A program made the translations under genes and the position numbers. A stretch of 64,000 nt of DNA from Paraburkholderia sp. (GTDB lineage Bacteria; Pseudomonadota; Gammaproteobacteria; Burkholderiales; Burkholderiaceae): positions 62,001 through 126,000 of the forward strand of contig NZ_JAMXLH010000078.1 of the NCBI RefSeq assembly GCF_024281035.1, in the 5' to 3' direction. The notes under the pieces were generated by a model. It was not told the origin of the DNA and did not search any database. It saw only the letters and a list, made by a program, of their open reading frames with translations. Positions within the stretch are counted from its first letter, which is position 1; each line of letters opens with the position of its first letter. Positions 44,708-53,579 of the stretch are shown here, one piece after another.

Positions 44708-46897
44708 TTACTTACCCATCGCCGGATCCGAAATACCGTCCTTGCCGTTTTCCATTCGGCCCGCAAAGCGGCGCATGAAATCGCCTTGCGGCACAGTTAC
44801 CGTGAAGTCGTACCAGTTGCCTTGCCGCCCGATTGGCCAGTGCTGGTCGAGCGCCTTTTCGGGCGGAATGTCGAACGTCCACGGGCCGTCCGAGCGATAC
44901 GCATTCGGCTGCACGGAGAACGTACAAGCCGACGCCCCCGTGTTCATCAGCGTCACATACACCTGGTCATTCGCGACGTCGTAGCACACGCGAATCTCCG
45001 GCGCACTCGCACCCACGGCGGCGCTCGCTGTCAAGTCGCCGCGGAACGCGCGGTGAAAGCCATTCGGGCCGAGCACCCATAGGTCATATTCACCGTCGTC
45101 GGTCGTGAATACGTCCCAGCTGTCATGCAGATCCTTGCCCGGCTCGATCGCGTAGCGGCGCGGCACGCGATCGAGATGCAAACGGTCGTATACGTGAAAC
45201 ACGGCTGCTGCCGAGCCGCTGTTGCGGAACAGCAGACGCATGACTCGATTGGGCAAATCTTCGCGGCCGCTCACGTGCAATTCGTAGGGCAGCGCGCGCG
45301 ATGGGCGCGTGCCGGGGTGCTGAGCCGGTGCCCGCTGCGCGTCTACCTCAGGTAGCGGCACCTGCTGGAGCTGTTCCTGATCCGCGCGGATGGTGTCCGC
45401 GGTCGTACGATCGCTGTTCGGCAGCGACGCTGTCCGATCGTTTGGCGTGGCGAAATCGAAGGCGGACGTGAGGTCGCCACACACCGCGCGCCGGAACGCA
45501 CTGATGTTCGTTTCCTCGACCCCGAAGCGCCGCTCGATGAAACGCAACACCGACGTATGATCGAATACCTCCGAGTTCACCCAGCCGCCGCGGCTCCACG
45601 GCGAGATCACGAACATGGGAACACGGGGACCCGGACCATACGGCTTACTGTCCGTGTGGTATTCGCCCGCCGTGTTGATGGTCGACTTGCCGCGAAGCAC
45701 GGGGTTGCCGTTGACCCTTTCATAGGCCGGCGCGCACGGCGGCGGAACGTGGTCGAAAAAGCCGTCGTTTTCGTCGTAATTGACGATAAGAACCGTCTTG
45801 CTCCAGATAGCGGGATTCGCTGTGAGCGCGTTCAACACTTCCTGCGTGTACCACGCGCCCTGCACCGGACTCGACGGCGTAGGGTGTTCCGAATACGTTT
45901 TCGGAGCAACGATCCACGATACTTGCGGCAGTGTGCCGGCCGCGACATCGTCTCTTAGCGACTGCAGGAAACCTTTATCGGGCATGGTGTTGCTGCATCC
46001 CTTCAACAGCGGGCTTACCTCTTCGTCCGCCACCGTCCACGCAGAATGGGGCGTATCCTCGGGCGAACCCCCGGGCCTGCCGTCGGACTCGTTGCCGCGC
46101 GCTTTGTGTGCGTCGCGATATGCCTTGAAGCCGGCGAGCGGATTGTCAGTGTAGTTGTCCGGCAGATTTTGATAGACCTTCCACGACACGCCCTTTTCCT
46201 CCAGGCGCTCGGGATACGTGGTCCACGTATAGTTCTGCAGTTTATCCTTATCCGGCGGCACCAGACTTTCGCCGTCGTTGTTGATAGCCGGACCGCCGTT
46301 TGCGCCCGTTGGATCGTTGGTACCCGTCCAGTGAAACAGGCGATTCGGGTTGGTGCCGCCGTGAAACGAGCAGTGGTAGGCATCACACAGCGTGAACGCA
46401 TTCGCGAGAGCGAACTGGAACTCCAGTTCCTGCTCTGTGTAATAGCCCATCGACCAGGTTCGCTTGTAGGTTGGCCACTTGTTCATCCGGCCGAGATCCC
46501 ACGCCTGTTGTGCGTCCAGATACACATGCGGTGTGCCGGTCACCCGCTGTGCGTTGCCCGCGGTACTGTCGAGATGATACGGCAGCACCACGCGGCCAGA
46601 GCCACTGCCTGCATAGTTCTGCTGCCACACGTTCCGTTCATCGACAAGCGGGATCGGGAAGCGATCGCCGAAGCCGCGTACGCCTGGGAGCGTGCCGAAG
46701 TAGTGATCGAACGAACGATTCTCCTGCATCAGGATCACGACATGCTCGACATCGCGAATCGTGCCCGTCGCATTGTTCGCGGGGATGGCAAGCGCGCGCC
46801 GGATCGACGCGGGAAAGCTGGCAAGTACGGCTGTCGCGGTAGCGCTGGTGCCCGCGAGTTTCAGAAAATGGCGTCTGCTGTTCATGTTGGAATGCAT
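44708..46897 (-). CDS. Tat-exported phosphocholine-type phospholipase C
   Basis: A 729-residue bacterial phospholipase C of the PlcN/PlcH acid-phosphatase-like superfamily, which cleaves phosphatidylcholine to diacylglycerol and phosphocholine. The N-terminus carries the twin-arginine signal NSRRHFLKLAGTSATATAVL. The catalytic region shows HVVILMQENRSFDHYFGTLPGVRGFGDRFP (in parts), later YHCSFHGGTNPNRLFHWTG, VNYDENDGFFDHVPPP and SPWSRGGWVNSEVFDHTSVLRF (in parts). Two C-terminal DUF756-type beta domains follow. ATG 46885 (MNSRRHF) is an equally likely start. A small lipoprotein gene precedes it by 24 bp and is probably co-transcribed. Confidence 0.92.
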   Translation of the reverse strand: MHSNMNSRRHFLKLAGTSATATAVLASFPASIRRALAIPANNATGTIRDVEHVVILMQENRSFDHYFGTLPGVRGFGDRFPIPLVDERNVWQQNYAGSGSGRVVLPYHLDSTAGNAQRVTGTPHVYLDAQQAWDLGRMNKWPTYKRTWSMGYYTEQELEFQFALANAFTLCDAYHCSFHGGTNPNRLFHWTGTNDPTGANGGPAINNDGESLVPPDKDKLQNYTWTTYPERLEEKGVSWKVYQNLPDNYTDNPLAGFKAYRDAHKARGNESDGRPGGSPEDTPHSAWTVADEEVSPLLKGCSNTMPDKGFLQSLRDDVAAGTLPQVSWIVAPKTYSEHPTPSSPVQGAWYTQEVLNALTANPAIWSKTVLIVNYDENDGFFDHVPPPCAPAYERVNGNPVLRGKSTINTAGEYHTDSKPYGPGPRVPMFVISPWSRGGWVNSEVFDHTSVLRFIERRFGVEETNISAFRRAVCGDLTSAFDFATPNDRTASLPNSDRTTADTIRADQEQLQQVPLPEVDAQRAPAQHPGTRPSRALPYELHVSGREDLPNRVMRLLFRNSGSAAAVFHVYDRLHLDRVPRRYAIEPGKDLHDSWDVFTTDDGEYDLWVLGPNGFHRAFRGDLTASAAVGASAPEIRVCYDVANDQVYVTLMNTGASACTFSVQPNAYRSDGPWTFDIPPEKALDQHWPIGRQGNWYDFTVTVPQGDFMRRFAGRMENGKDGISDPAMGK

Positions 46898-46921
46898 GTT
46901 CGAATGAGGACAGAAAGGCGC

Positions 46922-47104
46922 TTACGGTGCGCAGTGCAGATCCGGTTTGGTTTCCTGCGGTTTATCAGGCGCGGCCGGTTGATCCGGCTGGCCTGTCGGC
47001 GGACGCGTTTCCTCGCCGCCACACGCGGCGAGGACCGTGCAGAAGAGGACGATCCCAAGCCAGCGCAGAGATCGCATGTGTTGCGAGAAGGGAATGTCGG
47101 ACAT
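46922..47104 (-). CDS. Small lipoprotein upstream of the phospholipase gene
   Basis: A 60-residue protein, MSDIPFSQHMRSLRWLGIVL..., with hydrophobic LGIVLFCTVLAAC ending in a good lipobox (LAAC, then GG). The mature part is a short Pro/Thr/Lys-rich tail ending DLHCAP. ATG 47104 has AGGAG about 10 bases upstream; the internal ATG 47077 would also give a normal lipoprotein signal. Position suggests a link with phospholipase C secretion or anchoring, but the role is unknown. Confidence 0.65.
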   Translation of the reverse strand: MSDIPFSQHMRSLRWLGIVLFCTVLAACGGEETRPPTGQPDQPAAPDKPQETKPDLHCAP

Positions 47105-47482
47105 GGAAGATGAGCTCCTGTACCTGCTCGAGGCGAGTAAACGAGTTGTAAGTTTAGGATGTCTTATTGTAATTATGGTGACAGGACCTAATATCATCTC
47201 GGTCGCTCAATTCCTGACGCGGCTCCCGCACCTCGCTTGTGTCCCTGCGCATCTTCGCGGCAAAAATCGGGAATCTACAGACGCACCTGAATTGCTAACA
47301 GGGACGCGGCCCCGGCCGTTGCACGCAAACGCCACCGCGCCGGATTCACGCAGCAACGCCCATTTCGGCGAATGAGCATATTCATCGCGCACGGAACGGC
47401 TTTCCTTCAAACTTGCAGCGGGTACGCGGCATAACCGAGATGCGCGCCGCATCCGGACGCCCCGCCGCACTGGAGCCTGACC
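47105..47482. other. Divergent promoter region of the phospholipase unit and adhP
   Basis: About 380 bp, AT-rich near 47140-47210 (TAAGTTTAGGATGTCTTATTG), which probably holds the leftward promoter for the lipoprotein/phospholipase unit. No clear operator palindrome is seen. Confidence 0.4.
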
Positions 47483-48514
47483 ATGAGCAAAACGATGCAA
47501 GCTGCTGTTGTCCGGGCCTTTGGCCAACCGCTCGTTCTCGAGGAAGTCGCCGTTCCGGAACCGGGTCCGGGCGAACTGCTCGTGAAAATCGAGGCCTGCG
47601 GTGTCTGTCACACCGATCTGCACGCCGCGCATGGAGACTGGCCAATCAAGCCCCAGCCGCCGTTCATTCCTGGGCATGAGGGCGTGGGCTATGTCGTGGG
47701 GGTCGGCAGCGGCGTCACTCGCGTGAAGGAAGGCGACCGCGTCGGCGTCCCGTGGCTCTATTCGGCATGCGGCCATTGCGAGCACTGTCTCGGCGGCTGG
47801 GAAACGCTGTGCGCGCAGCAGCAGAACACCGGCTACTCGGTCAACGGCGGCTTCGCCCAATATACGAAGGCCAACGCGAGTTATGTGGGGCTGCTGCCGC
47901 CGAACATCGATTTCATCGAGGTGGCGCCGGTACTCTGCGCGGGCGTCACGGTATACAAAGGACTGAAGGTGACCGACACGCGGCCCGGCAACTGGGTCGT
48001 GATCTCGGGCGTGGGCGGACTCGGACACATGGCAGTTCAGTACGCGCGTGCAATGGGCCTGAACGTCGCGGCCGTGGATGTTGACGATGCGAAACTCGAA
48101 CTCGCAAAGCGTCTCGGCGCCACCGTAACGGTTAACGCAAAAACGACCGATCCCACCGCTTATCTCAAGAAGGAAATCGGCGGCGCGCACGGCGTGCTCG
48201 TCACCGCTGTCTCGCCAATCGCGTTTTCGCAGGCGCTCGGCATGGTGCGCCGTGGCGGAACCGTATCGCTGAACGGCCTGCCGCCTGGAGACTTTCCGCT
48301 ACCGATCTTCGATATGGTGCTGGGCGGTGTGACGGTGCGCGGCTCGATCGTCGGCACACGGCTGGACCTGGAGGAGTCGCTGATGTTCGCGCAGGAAGGC
48401 AAGGTCAAGGCGACGGTCAGCACGGACAAGATCGAGAACATCAATGACGTGTTCGCACGCATGGAGCGCGGCGAGATCGAAGGCCGAGTCGTACTCGACA
48501 TGGCAGGCGGCTGA
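47483..48514 (+). CDS. adhP: Zinc-dependent alcohol dehydrogenase, AdhP type
   Basis: A 343-residue medium-chain NAD+-dependent alcohol dehydrogenase. Catalytic zinc ligands lie in EACGVCHTDLHAAHGDWP and PGHEGVGYVV; the structural zinc lobe is SACGHCEHCLGGWETLC; the Rossmann motif is VISGVGGLGHMAVQYA. Length and motifs fit ethanol-active AdhP. An A-rich CATGAGCAAAACG start follows a GGAGCCTGACC site. Monocistronic. Confidence 0.93.
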   Translation: MSKTMQAAVVRAFGQPLVLEEVAVPEPGPGELLVKIEACGVCHTDLHAAHGDWPIKPQPPFIPGHEGVGYVVGVGSGVTRVKEGDRVGVPWLYSACGHCEHCLGGWETLCAQQQNTGYSVNGGFAQYTKANASYVGLLPPNIDFIEVAPVLCAGVTVYKGLKVTDTRPGNWVVISGVGGLGHMAVQYARAMGLNVAAVDVDDAKLELAKRLGATVTVNAKTTDPTAYLKKEIGGAHGVLVTAVSPIAFSQALGMVRRGGTVSLNGLPPGDFPLPIFDMVLGGVTVRGSIVGTRLDLEESLMFAQEGKVKATVSTDKIENINDVFARMERGEIEGRVVLDMAGG

Positions 48515-48615
48515 GCGGCCTGAGAGATTTTTTGCCGATGTGAAAACGGGCGGGCTCCGCATGGGATACCCGCCCGGCTCCACAGCCCGCAAAGGCTGCG
48601 CAATACTGCATGCGC

Positions 48616-48915
48616 TTACGCGGCCACGTCGACGCCCGTAAGCAACTTCACGTCAGGCGGCTCTGCAAGCCATGCGCCCACTTTGGCACGATAGGCCAGA
48701 TAGTGCGCACTTTCGCGATGGGCCTGCACCGCCGCCTCGTCCACGTAAGTCTCGTAGAGGTGAAACCCCGGCACGCCGTCGGCCCGGCGCAGCAAATCGT
48801 AACGCTGGTTGCCCGTTTCAGCGCGAGACGGCGCCACCATGCTGCGCAACTCCGCTTCGAGTTCGGCCACGTACTCCGGTTTCGGCGTCAGACTCGCAAA
48901 AAGGTACACGCTCAT
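48616..48915 (-). CDS. Antibiotic biosynthesis monooxygenase-fold (ABM/YgiN-like) protein
   Basis: A 99-residue dimeric alpha+beta-barrel-type protein: VYLFASLTPKPEYVAELEAELRSMV, NQRYDLLRRADGVPGFHLYETYVDEAAVQAHRESAHYLAY (in parts). The YETY/HRES pattern is typical of the ABM family, members of which oxidise quinols or related small molecules. ATG 48915 directly starts the first strand. It lies 42 bp downstream of the OYE-family gene on the same strand, so the two redox proteins are probably co-expressed. Confidence 0.85.
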   Translation of the reverse strand: MSVYLFASLTPKPEYVAELEAELRSMVAPSRAETGNQRYDLLRRADGVPGFHLYETYVDEAAVQAHRESAHYLAYRAKVGAWLAEPPDVKLLTGVDVAA

Positions 48916-48957
48916 TGTTCGTTCCTTATCGTCAAAAGATTTGCGGATCGGCAACCG

Positions 48958-50055
48958 TCAGCCAACCTTATAGCGCTCGAGCCAGTGCGCGTACGGCGCG
49001 GGCAAAGTCCACGCCGCACGCGGAACACCGAGTTCGCGCGCCGCGTGATACGGCCAATGCGGGTTCGCCAGATGGGCGCGGCCCACCATCACGAGGTCGA
49101 GCTGTTCGGACGCCACCGAGCGTTCGGCCAACGCCGGCGTATCGATACCCCAGGCCGAAGCGACGGGCAGGCCGACGGCGCGGCGCACCTTCTGCGCGAT
49201 CGGCGCAAGGAACGCAGGGGCCCACGGGATCTGCGCGGTCGGCGTCGAAAAGCCGACACTCACGCTCAACATGTCGAGCCCTTCACGCTTGAAACCCTTC
49301 GCAAGTTCGATCGATTCGGCAAGCGTCTCCTCATCGCGGTCATCGTATTCGATCACGCCGAATCGCGCCGTCAGTGGCAGGCGCTCAGGCCAGACCTTTC
49401 GCACGGCAGCCAGCGTTTCCAGCAGGAAACGGCTGCGGTTTTCGAGGCTGCCGCCGTATGCATCGTCGCGTTGATTCGAATGTGGCGAGAAAAAGCTCTG
49501 CCCGAGATAGCCATGGGCGAAGTGGAGTTCGAGCCACTCGAAGCCCGCGTCCAGCGCCCGCTTTGCCGCCGCGACGAAATCCTCGCGCACGCGGGCGATA
49601 TCGTCGAGCGTCATCGCCTTCGGCACCTTCGGCAGATTGGCACCGAACGGAATCGCAGACGGTGCGATCGTCTGCCATCCACGCGCATCTCCGTCGGCAA
49701 TGTGGTCGTCGCCTTCCCAGGGACGGTTCGCGCTCGCCTTGCGGCCCGCGTGTGCGATCTGGATGCCCGGTACTGCGCCAGCCGCCTTGATCGCGGCCAC
49801 GGTCGGCGCAAACGCCTGCACCTGCGCGTCATTCCACAAACCGGCGCAGCCCGGCGTGATACGTCCCTCGGGCGACACCGCCGTCGCCTCGACGATCAAA
49901 AGGCCCGCGCCGCCTCGCGCAATCTGCGCGAGATGGACGTGATGCCAGTCGTTGATGACACCGTCGACGGACGAGTACTGACACATCGGCGGCACGGCGA
50001 TTCGGTTGCGCAGGGACACATCTTTGAGTTTGAACGGTTCGAACAATGCGGACAT
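48958..50055 (-). CDS. NADH:flavin oxidoreductase, Old Yellow Enzyme family (YqjM-like)
   Basis: A 365-residue FMN-dependent ene-reductase. It has NRIAVPPMCQYSSVDGVIND with the YqjM-type Cys near residue 25, IQIAHAGRKASANRPWEGD, the catalytic His pair region WLELHFAHGYLGQSFFSPHSNQR (in parts) and the FMN phosphate site LVMVGRAHLANP. Such enzymes reduce activated C=C bonds with NADPH. ATG 50055 is chosen because AGGAGAG stands at good spacing. It is the first gene of a two-gene unit with the ABM protein. Confidence 0.93.
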   Translation of the reverse strand: MSALFEPFKLKDVSLRNRIAVPPMCQYSSVDGVINDWHHVHLAQIARGGAGLLIVEATAVSPEGRITPGCAGLWNDAQVQAFAPTVAAIKAAGAVPGIQIAHAGRKASANRPWEGDDHIADGDARGWQTIAPSAIPFGANLPKVPKAMTLDDIARVREDFVAAAKRALDAGFEWLELHFAHGYLGQSFFSPHSNQRDDAYGGSLENRSRFLLETLAAVRKVWPERLPLTARFGVIEYDDRDEETLAESIELAKGFKREGLDMLSVSVGFSTPTAQIPWAPAFLAPIAQKVRRAVGLPVASAWGIDTPALAERSVASEQLDLVMVGRAHLANPHWPYHAARELGVPRAAWTLPAPYAHWLERYKVG

Positions 50056-50416
50056 CAACTACTCTCCTGGAAGACGCAGGCCGCGGTAACCGCGATACCC
50101 GCGCCAGGTTGAAAATTCAGGTATTTCCAATCGGCAACGCATAGCCGCTCTGCCGCCTCGCAGGTGGCGCGACAGGTTGCCCATCGGAATCGGAAATGGC
50201 GGACGAAGCGGTGCAGACACGGTGCACGCGGCCCCGCCCAAAGAATCATTCGACTGCCGCGTGCGAAAAGCTCTGCGACGCGCGGCACATTACAGATCAA
50301 TTGGACCAGTCGTCGAATAATCTCATATAGTCTGCGGAGGCATTCCCCCACCCGACAGTACCCACCCTGTGCTAACGGGATTTCGGATCGGCAACTCACT
50401 CGCAAGCGAGGAACTC
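50056..50416. other. Divergent intergenic region, OYE-family / SGNH genes
   Basis: About 360 bp without a credible gene. It carries the promoters of both neighbouring genes; a TTGGACC...TCATATAG pair (50300-50330) could be the rightward promoter of the SGNH gene. Confidence 0.4.
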
Positions 50417-51067
50417 ATGGCGTCCCGCACCCTGCTCTGCTACGGCGATTCCAATACGCACGGCACCAAACCACTGACGCTGCCCGGCGTATTCGAGCGC
50501 TTTGGCCCCGCCGACCGCTGGCCGGGCGTACTCCAGGCGGCGCTTGGCGACACATGGAGCGTCATCGAAGAAGGACTGCCCGCGCGTACCACCGTTCACG
50601 ACGATCCAATCCAGGGCCAGCACAAGAACGGACTCTCTTACCTGCGTCCATGCCTCGAAAGTCAGTTACCGGTGGACGTAGTCGTGCTCATGCTCGGCAC
50701 CAACGATCTCAAAACGCGGTTTTCCGTCACACCGGCCGATATCGCGAATTCAGTGTCGTTGTTGCTCGAAACGCTCATCGCCTGCCGTGCTGGACCGGGC
50801 GGCGCCACGCCGCACGTCCTGTTGATCGCACCAGCACCGATTGACGAAGTGGGTTTCCTCGGCGAAATCTTCACAGGCGGTGCAGCCAAATCGCGACTGC
50901 TCGCGCCGCTCTACGAGCGTATCGCCGTGAAATTCGGTTCGGCGTTTCTCGACGCCGGCGACATCGTCAAAGTGAGCGATACCGACGGCATTCACTACGA
51001 GGCCGAACAACACCACCGCCTCGGCAAAGCGGTTGCCGAACTGGTGAGTCATCGTTTCGGCGCCTGA
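50417..51067 (+). CDS. SGNH/GDSL-family hydrolase
   Basis: A 216-residue esterase-type protein. Block I is LLCYGDSNTHGTKP with the nucleophile Ser near residue 11, block III is VVLMLGTNDLK, and block V is DTDGIHYEAEQHHRLG with the catalytic Asp and His. The GDSNTHG signature is shared with arylesterase/acyltransferase-type SGNH proteins. No signal peptide is present, so it should be cytoplasmic. ATG 50417 is chosen because homology begins at once. Confidence 0.9.
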   Translation: MASRTLLCYGDSNTHGTKPLTLPGVFERFGPADRWPGVLQAALGDTWSVIEEGLPARTTVHDDPIQGQHKNGLSYLRPCLESQLPVDVVVLMLGTNDLKTRFSVTPADIANSVSLLLETLIACRAGPGGATPHVLLIAPAPIDEVGFLGEIFTGGAAKSRLLAPLYERIAVKFGSAFLDAGDIVKVSDTDGIHYEAEQHHRLGKAVAELVSHRFGA

Positions 51068-51453
51068 GACTTTTCCCCATTTCCGAAACGACACTGCGCC
51101 CGCCGAACGCAAGACGCCGCCGGGACAAAACCCAGGCGGCGCTGCTGTTCGTTGACTCCACTTATGCGAAGCGCACGCCAGGAAGCGAACTGCTACGCGA
51201 AAGATTTCAGGTCCGAAAAATGATGGATCCACGGGATGAAAAGGACAGTGCGCTGTGGCGCGACGACGCGCGACCAGAACGCGCACAAGGTCGACTGCCG
51301 CGGAACAGAGCCCATTATGCAAATCGGATCACGGCGACCTGAGAAAGAGGAATAGCTAACGCTTCTAATCGCGACGCCCCGTCGCATTCCTTCTGGATAC
51401 GCAAGGCTTATACTTCACCTCGTCTCCTCCATGTTTTACCTCAATATGGATTC

Positions 51454-51482
51454 AAGCCCGCTATCTCGCGGGCTTTTTTTTT
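51454..51482 (+). terminator. Rho-independent terminator
   Basis: An 8-bp stem AAGCCCGC/GCGGGCTT (51454-51461 with 51468-51475) followed by a T run to 51482. It is 390 bp past the SGNH stop, too far to be obviously its own, and no other plus-strand gene is seen in 51068-51453. It may end an unseen transcript or the SGNH read-through. Confidence 0.7.
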
Positions 51483-51691
51483 GGTTCATCGAAGCGTACC
51501 GATCGAATCCGCCATCCCTGCGCGGCGGTCAGTCTCGTCCGGAGCACTCGCTCAATGCGGACTTGCGGCAACGGCCAAAACCGCTGTCACGATGTTCTGC
51601 GACACTGCGAATTGCGTGATCGCGCGCGACTGTGCAGCCTCCTCGCTCATCGCACCGAACAGGAAACCCCACCAAATGTCACGGATGAGCA

Positions 51692-52372
51692 ATGCCGAAC
51701 AAACGGTCCGAATTTTTTACCAGGGTCTACAAGGAAAATCTCTGGAAGAGCGAAGAAAGCCGATCAGGATATGGGTCGGCTCAGCGTTTCACAAAGAAGC
51801 TGGCCGAAGGACTCCCCATCGCTTTGCGAAAACTCGGCGTGTCTCGTCTGCTCGACCTTCCGTGTGGTGACTTCAACTGGATGAAGACCGTCGATTTGAC
51901 CGGCATCGATTACGTCGGCGGCGACATCGTCCCCGACATGATTAAATCCAACACCGCTGCCTATGGTTCGTCCTCTCTGAAGTTTGTTGTACTTGACATC
52001 GCAACAGATATTCTGCCATCGGCAGACATGATCTTCATACGTGACTGTTTCATCCACTTCTCGAACGAGCTTATCTTTCAGTCATTGAAGAACATCATTC
52101 GAAGCGATATTCGGTATCTGTGTTTGGGTACGCTTCCTCGCAGGCTTTATCCTCAAATCGCCAACATCGATCTGGCTAGAAATCAGAATGGCGTCAACTT
52201 CGAATACCGGCCTGTCCAATTCGAATCGCCACCCTATTCTTTTCCCAAGCCAATTCTTGAGATAGAAGACCACACGGCAGATTCTGGCGCTCACTGGGTC
52301 ACGACAATGGCGGTATGGGAAATGTCTACTATTCGGGATTTGCTGCTCGACGCGACCGCGCTACAGAAGTAG
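51692..52372 (+). CDS. SAM-dependent methyltransferase, low GC, at the element border
   Basis: A 226-residue protein beginning MPNKRSEFFTRVYKENLWKS. The SAM-binding core is LLDLPCGDFNWMKTVDL (a variant of the GxGxG loop), then GIDYVGGDIVPDMI (acidic residue for the ribose), VLDIATDILPSADMIFIRDCFIHFS. This is a class I methyltransferase fold; the substrate is not predictable. The gene has clearly lower GC and relaxed third positions compared with all flanking genes, indicating recent transfer. Its stop is about 10 bp before the proposed left end of the Mu-like element, so it is either an old target gene or a cargo gene carried at the element's edge. Confidence 0.78.
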   Translation: MPNKRSEFFTRVYKENLWKSEESRSGYGSAQRFTKKLAEGLPIALRKLGVSRLLDLPCGDFNWMKTVDLTGIDYVGGDIVPDMIKSNTAAYGSSSLKFVVLDIATDILPSADMIFIRDCFIHFSNELIFQSLKNIIRSDIRYLCLGTLPRRLYPQIANIDLARNQNGVNFEYRPVQFESPPYSFPKPILEIEDHTADSGAHWVTTMAVWEMSTIRDLLLDATALQK

Positions 52373-52382
52373 TGGCCGTAAT

Positions 52383-52533
52383 TGTCTGAACGGAGATGAG
52401 ATAAACAACCGGAAACCCGTGCGATAAATGTAGCTCTCGCCGGTACGGGCCGCGATCAAATGGCAAGAACGTTGAAAATCTGTTCCAACATTTGAAAATG
52501 GCAGCGACCTTGCAAACCGACCACCGCCGTCAT
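52383..52533. mobile_element. Proposed left end of the Mu/BcepMu-type element
   Basis: This 150-bp low-GC stretch lies between the methyltransferase stop and the mor stop. Mu-like elements begin with 5'-TG; the first TG here is at 52383 (TGTCTGAACGGAGATG). Two TTGAAAAT repeats, TTGAAAATCTG and TTGAAAATGGC, about 22 bp apart near 52474-52506, could be transposase-binding sites. The right end is outside the window, so the 5-bp target duplication cannot be checked and the exact boundary is a guess. Confidence 0.35.
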
Positions 52534-52905
52534 TCAAACATCATCGCCCGCATCGAAAAGCCGGCTCTGGCGTCGCTCGATTTCCTCTTGACGAACCGCC
52601 TTCACGATCGCATAGACCCATTGCAGCGACAAGCCGAACTTCCGCGCCAATTCGCTGTGATTCTCCCCATTGAACTCGGCGTATATCTGGCGATCTCGCC
52701 GGGACAGCTTCAGAGCCTTGCCCATCGGGAAATAGAGATTCTGGCCGCCCCAATGCAACGCCATGCGCTCGGCAACCTCTTCTCCGATCATGGCGGCCAC
52801 ATCTTGCCGAACGGTTGCCAGCTCGACGAGCATGTGCGCTACCTGTTGTGCAAGATCGGTCAGCAACTCCAGGTTTCTTTTCTGCTGCTTCGATTTGGTC
52901 TTCAT
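52534..52905 (-). CDS. mor: Mor-family middle-operon transcription activator
   Basis: A 123-residue Mor/C-type activator that in phage Mu turns on middle transcription. The HTH is ELARKFGLSLQWVYAIVKAVRQEE near the C-terminus; the NLYFPMGKALKLSRRDRQIYAEFNG stretch is characteristic of Mor proteins. ATG 52905 overlaps the gemA stop (ATGA) and has GGAGG upstream, so the longer form to 52932 is unlikely. It is the last gene of the leftward early operon, as in BcepMu-type phages. Confidence 0.87.
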   Translation of the reverse strand: MKTKSKQQKRNLELLTDLAQQVAHMLVELATVRQDVAAMIGEEVAERMALHWGGQNLYFPMGKALKLSRRDRQIYAEFNGENHSELARKFGLSLQWVYAIVKAVRQEEIERRQSRLFDAGDDV

Positions 52906-53342
52906 ACTGCCTCCTTCATGCGATCCCGCCACCGCTTTAAATGTTCGATGACCCGCGATGCCTGCGCGGAACTGAGCCAGTCGAGTGCGTCGACACCTGT
53001 CATGCGTTTAACGAAATCGGCCAATGCTTCCTCGGCCCGATTCTGCACAACGCCGCGTTCCGCCAACTCGAGCCACAAACCACGGATCATCCTCGATTGG
53101 GCGTCATCGGCCTGCCGACGCCCCCCTTTACTGGAGCGAACCTTAAACCCGCAGCGCTTCAGATGCGCCAGAACCTTCTCCAGTTCCGTAACCGTAAGAT
53201 CGGCGGCAGATGCTTTCCCGCCAATCTGCCTCAGCACGCCGCGGTAGCTGTCGTCGTGCATGTTTAAATCCCGTTTTGCAACGTGAATCAAACGAATGAG
53301 CCTCGGCCGAAACTGAGGCCCCCGGTCAGGTTTCGAATGCAT
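52902..53342 (-). CDS. gemA: GemA / Mu gp16-like regulatory protein (DUF1018)
   Basis: A 146-residue protein. RLIRLIHVAKRDLNMHDDSYRGVLRQIGGKASAADLTVTELEKVLAHLKRCGFK (in parts) is the DUF1018/gp16 signature; the C-terminal region (VDALDWLSSAQASRVIEHLKRWRDR) is also typical. In Mu, GemA changes host gene expression and DNA supercoiling early in infection. ATG 53342 overlaps the preceding small gene by 17 bases; the stop overlaps mor. Confidence 0.85.
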   Translation of the reverse strand: MHSKPDRGPQFRPRLIRLIHVAKRDLNMHDDSYRGVLRQIGGKASAADLTVTELEKVLAHLKRCGFKVRSSKGGRRQADDAQSRMIRGLWLELAERGVVQNRAEEALADFVKRMTGVDALDWLSSAQASRVIEHLKRWRDRMKEAV

Positions 53343-53487
53343 TGATGTCCTCCGCTTTCATCGCCACTCCGTAGGGTGAATACCGCGAAACGCTCACGGC
53401 TAGCGAGATTGCCCAACGTCGCGCTTTCGCGTTCGCGATATCGAGCAGAATCTGGATGTATTGGTCGGTGATTGATCGAAAGTTCAT
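53326..53487 (-). CDS. Small phage protein, 53 residues
   Basis: A frame starting MNFRSITDQYIQILLDIANA and ending KAEDINAFET. Its start overlaps the stop of the preceding 31-residue gene as ATGA, and GGAGGAAGCGCCG just upstream gives a strong ribosome site. This tight packing and good codon bias support it. It is mostly helical and soluble in appearance, with no recognised family. Confidence 0.6.
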   Translation of the reverse strand: MNFRSITDQYIQILLDIANAKARRWAISLAVSVSRYSPYGVAMKAEDINAFET

Positions 53488-53579
53488 CGGCGCTTCCTCC
53501 AATGGCGTATTTCCTTGCGGCAGAGGCAGATAAGGAAAACCACGCCGACGACGATAACGACACTGTCGACGTCGATCAT
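53484..53579 (-). CDS. Single-span membrane micropeptide, 31 residues
   Basis: A tiny frame, MIDVDSVVIVVGVVFLICLC then a basic tail KEIRHWRKRR. It has one strong transmembrane helix with positive-inside tail. ATGA overlaps link it to the genes on both sides. Position in the early operon and topology recall small phage membrane peptides that affect host physiology or exclusion, but no function can be assigned. Confidence 0.55.
   Translation of the reverse strand: MIDVDSVVIVVGVVFLICLCRKEIRHWRKRR

Noticed and set aside
47207..48190. 327-codon minus-strand frame opposite adhP
   Set aside because: It is a mirror frame of the recognised zinc alcohol dehydrogenase, rich in His and Arg.
53288..53563. 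91-codon minus-strand frame in the early operon
   Set aside because: It conflicts with the ATGA-linked 53- and 31-residue genes and has poorer codon use and no ribosome site.
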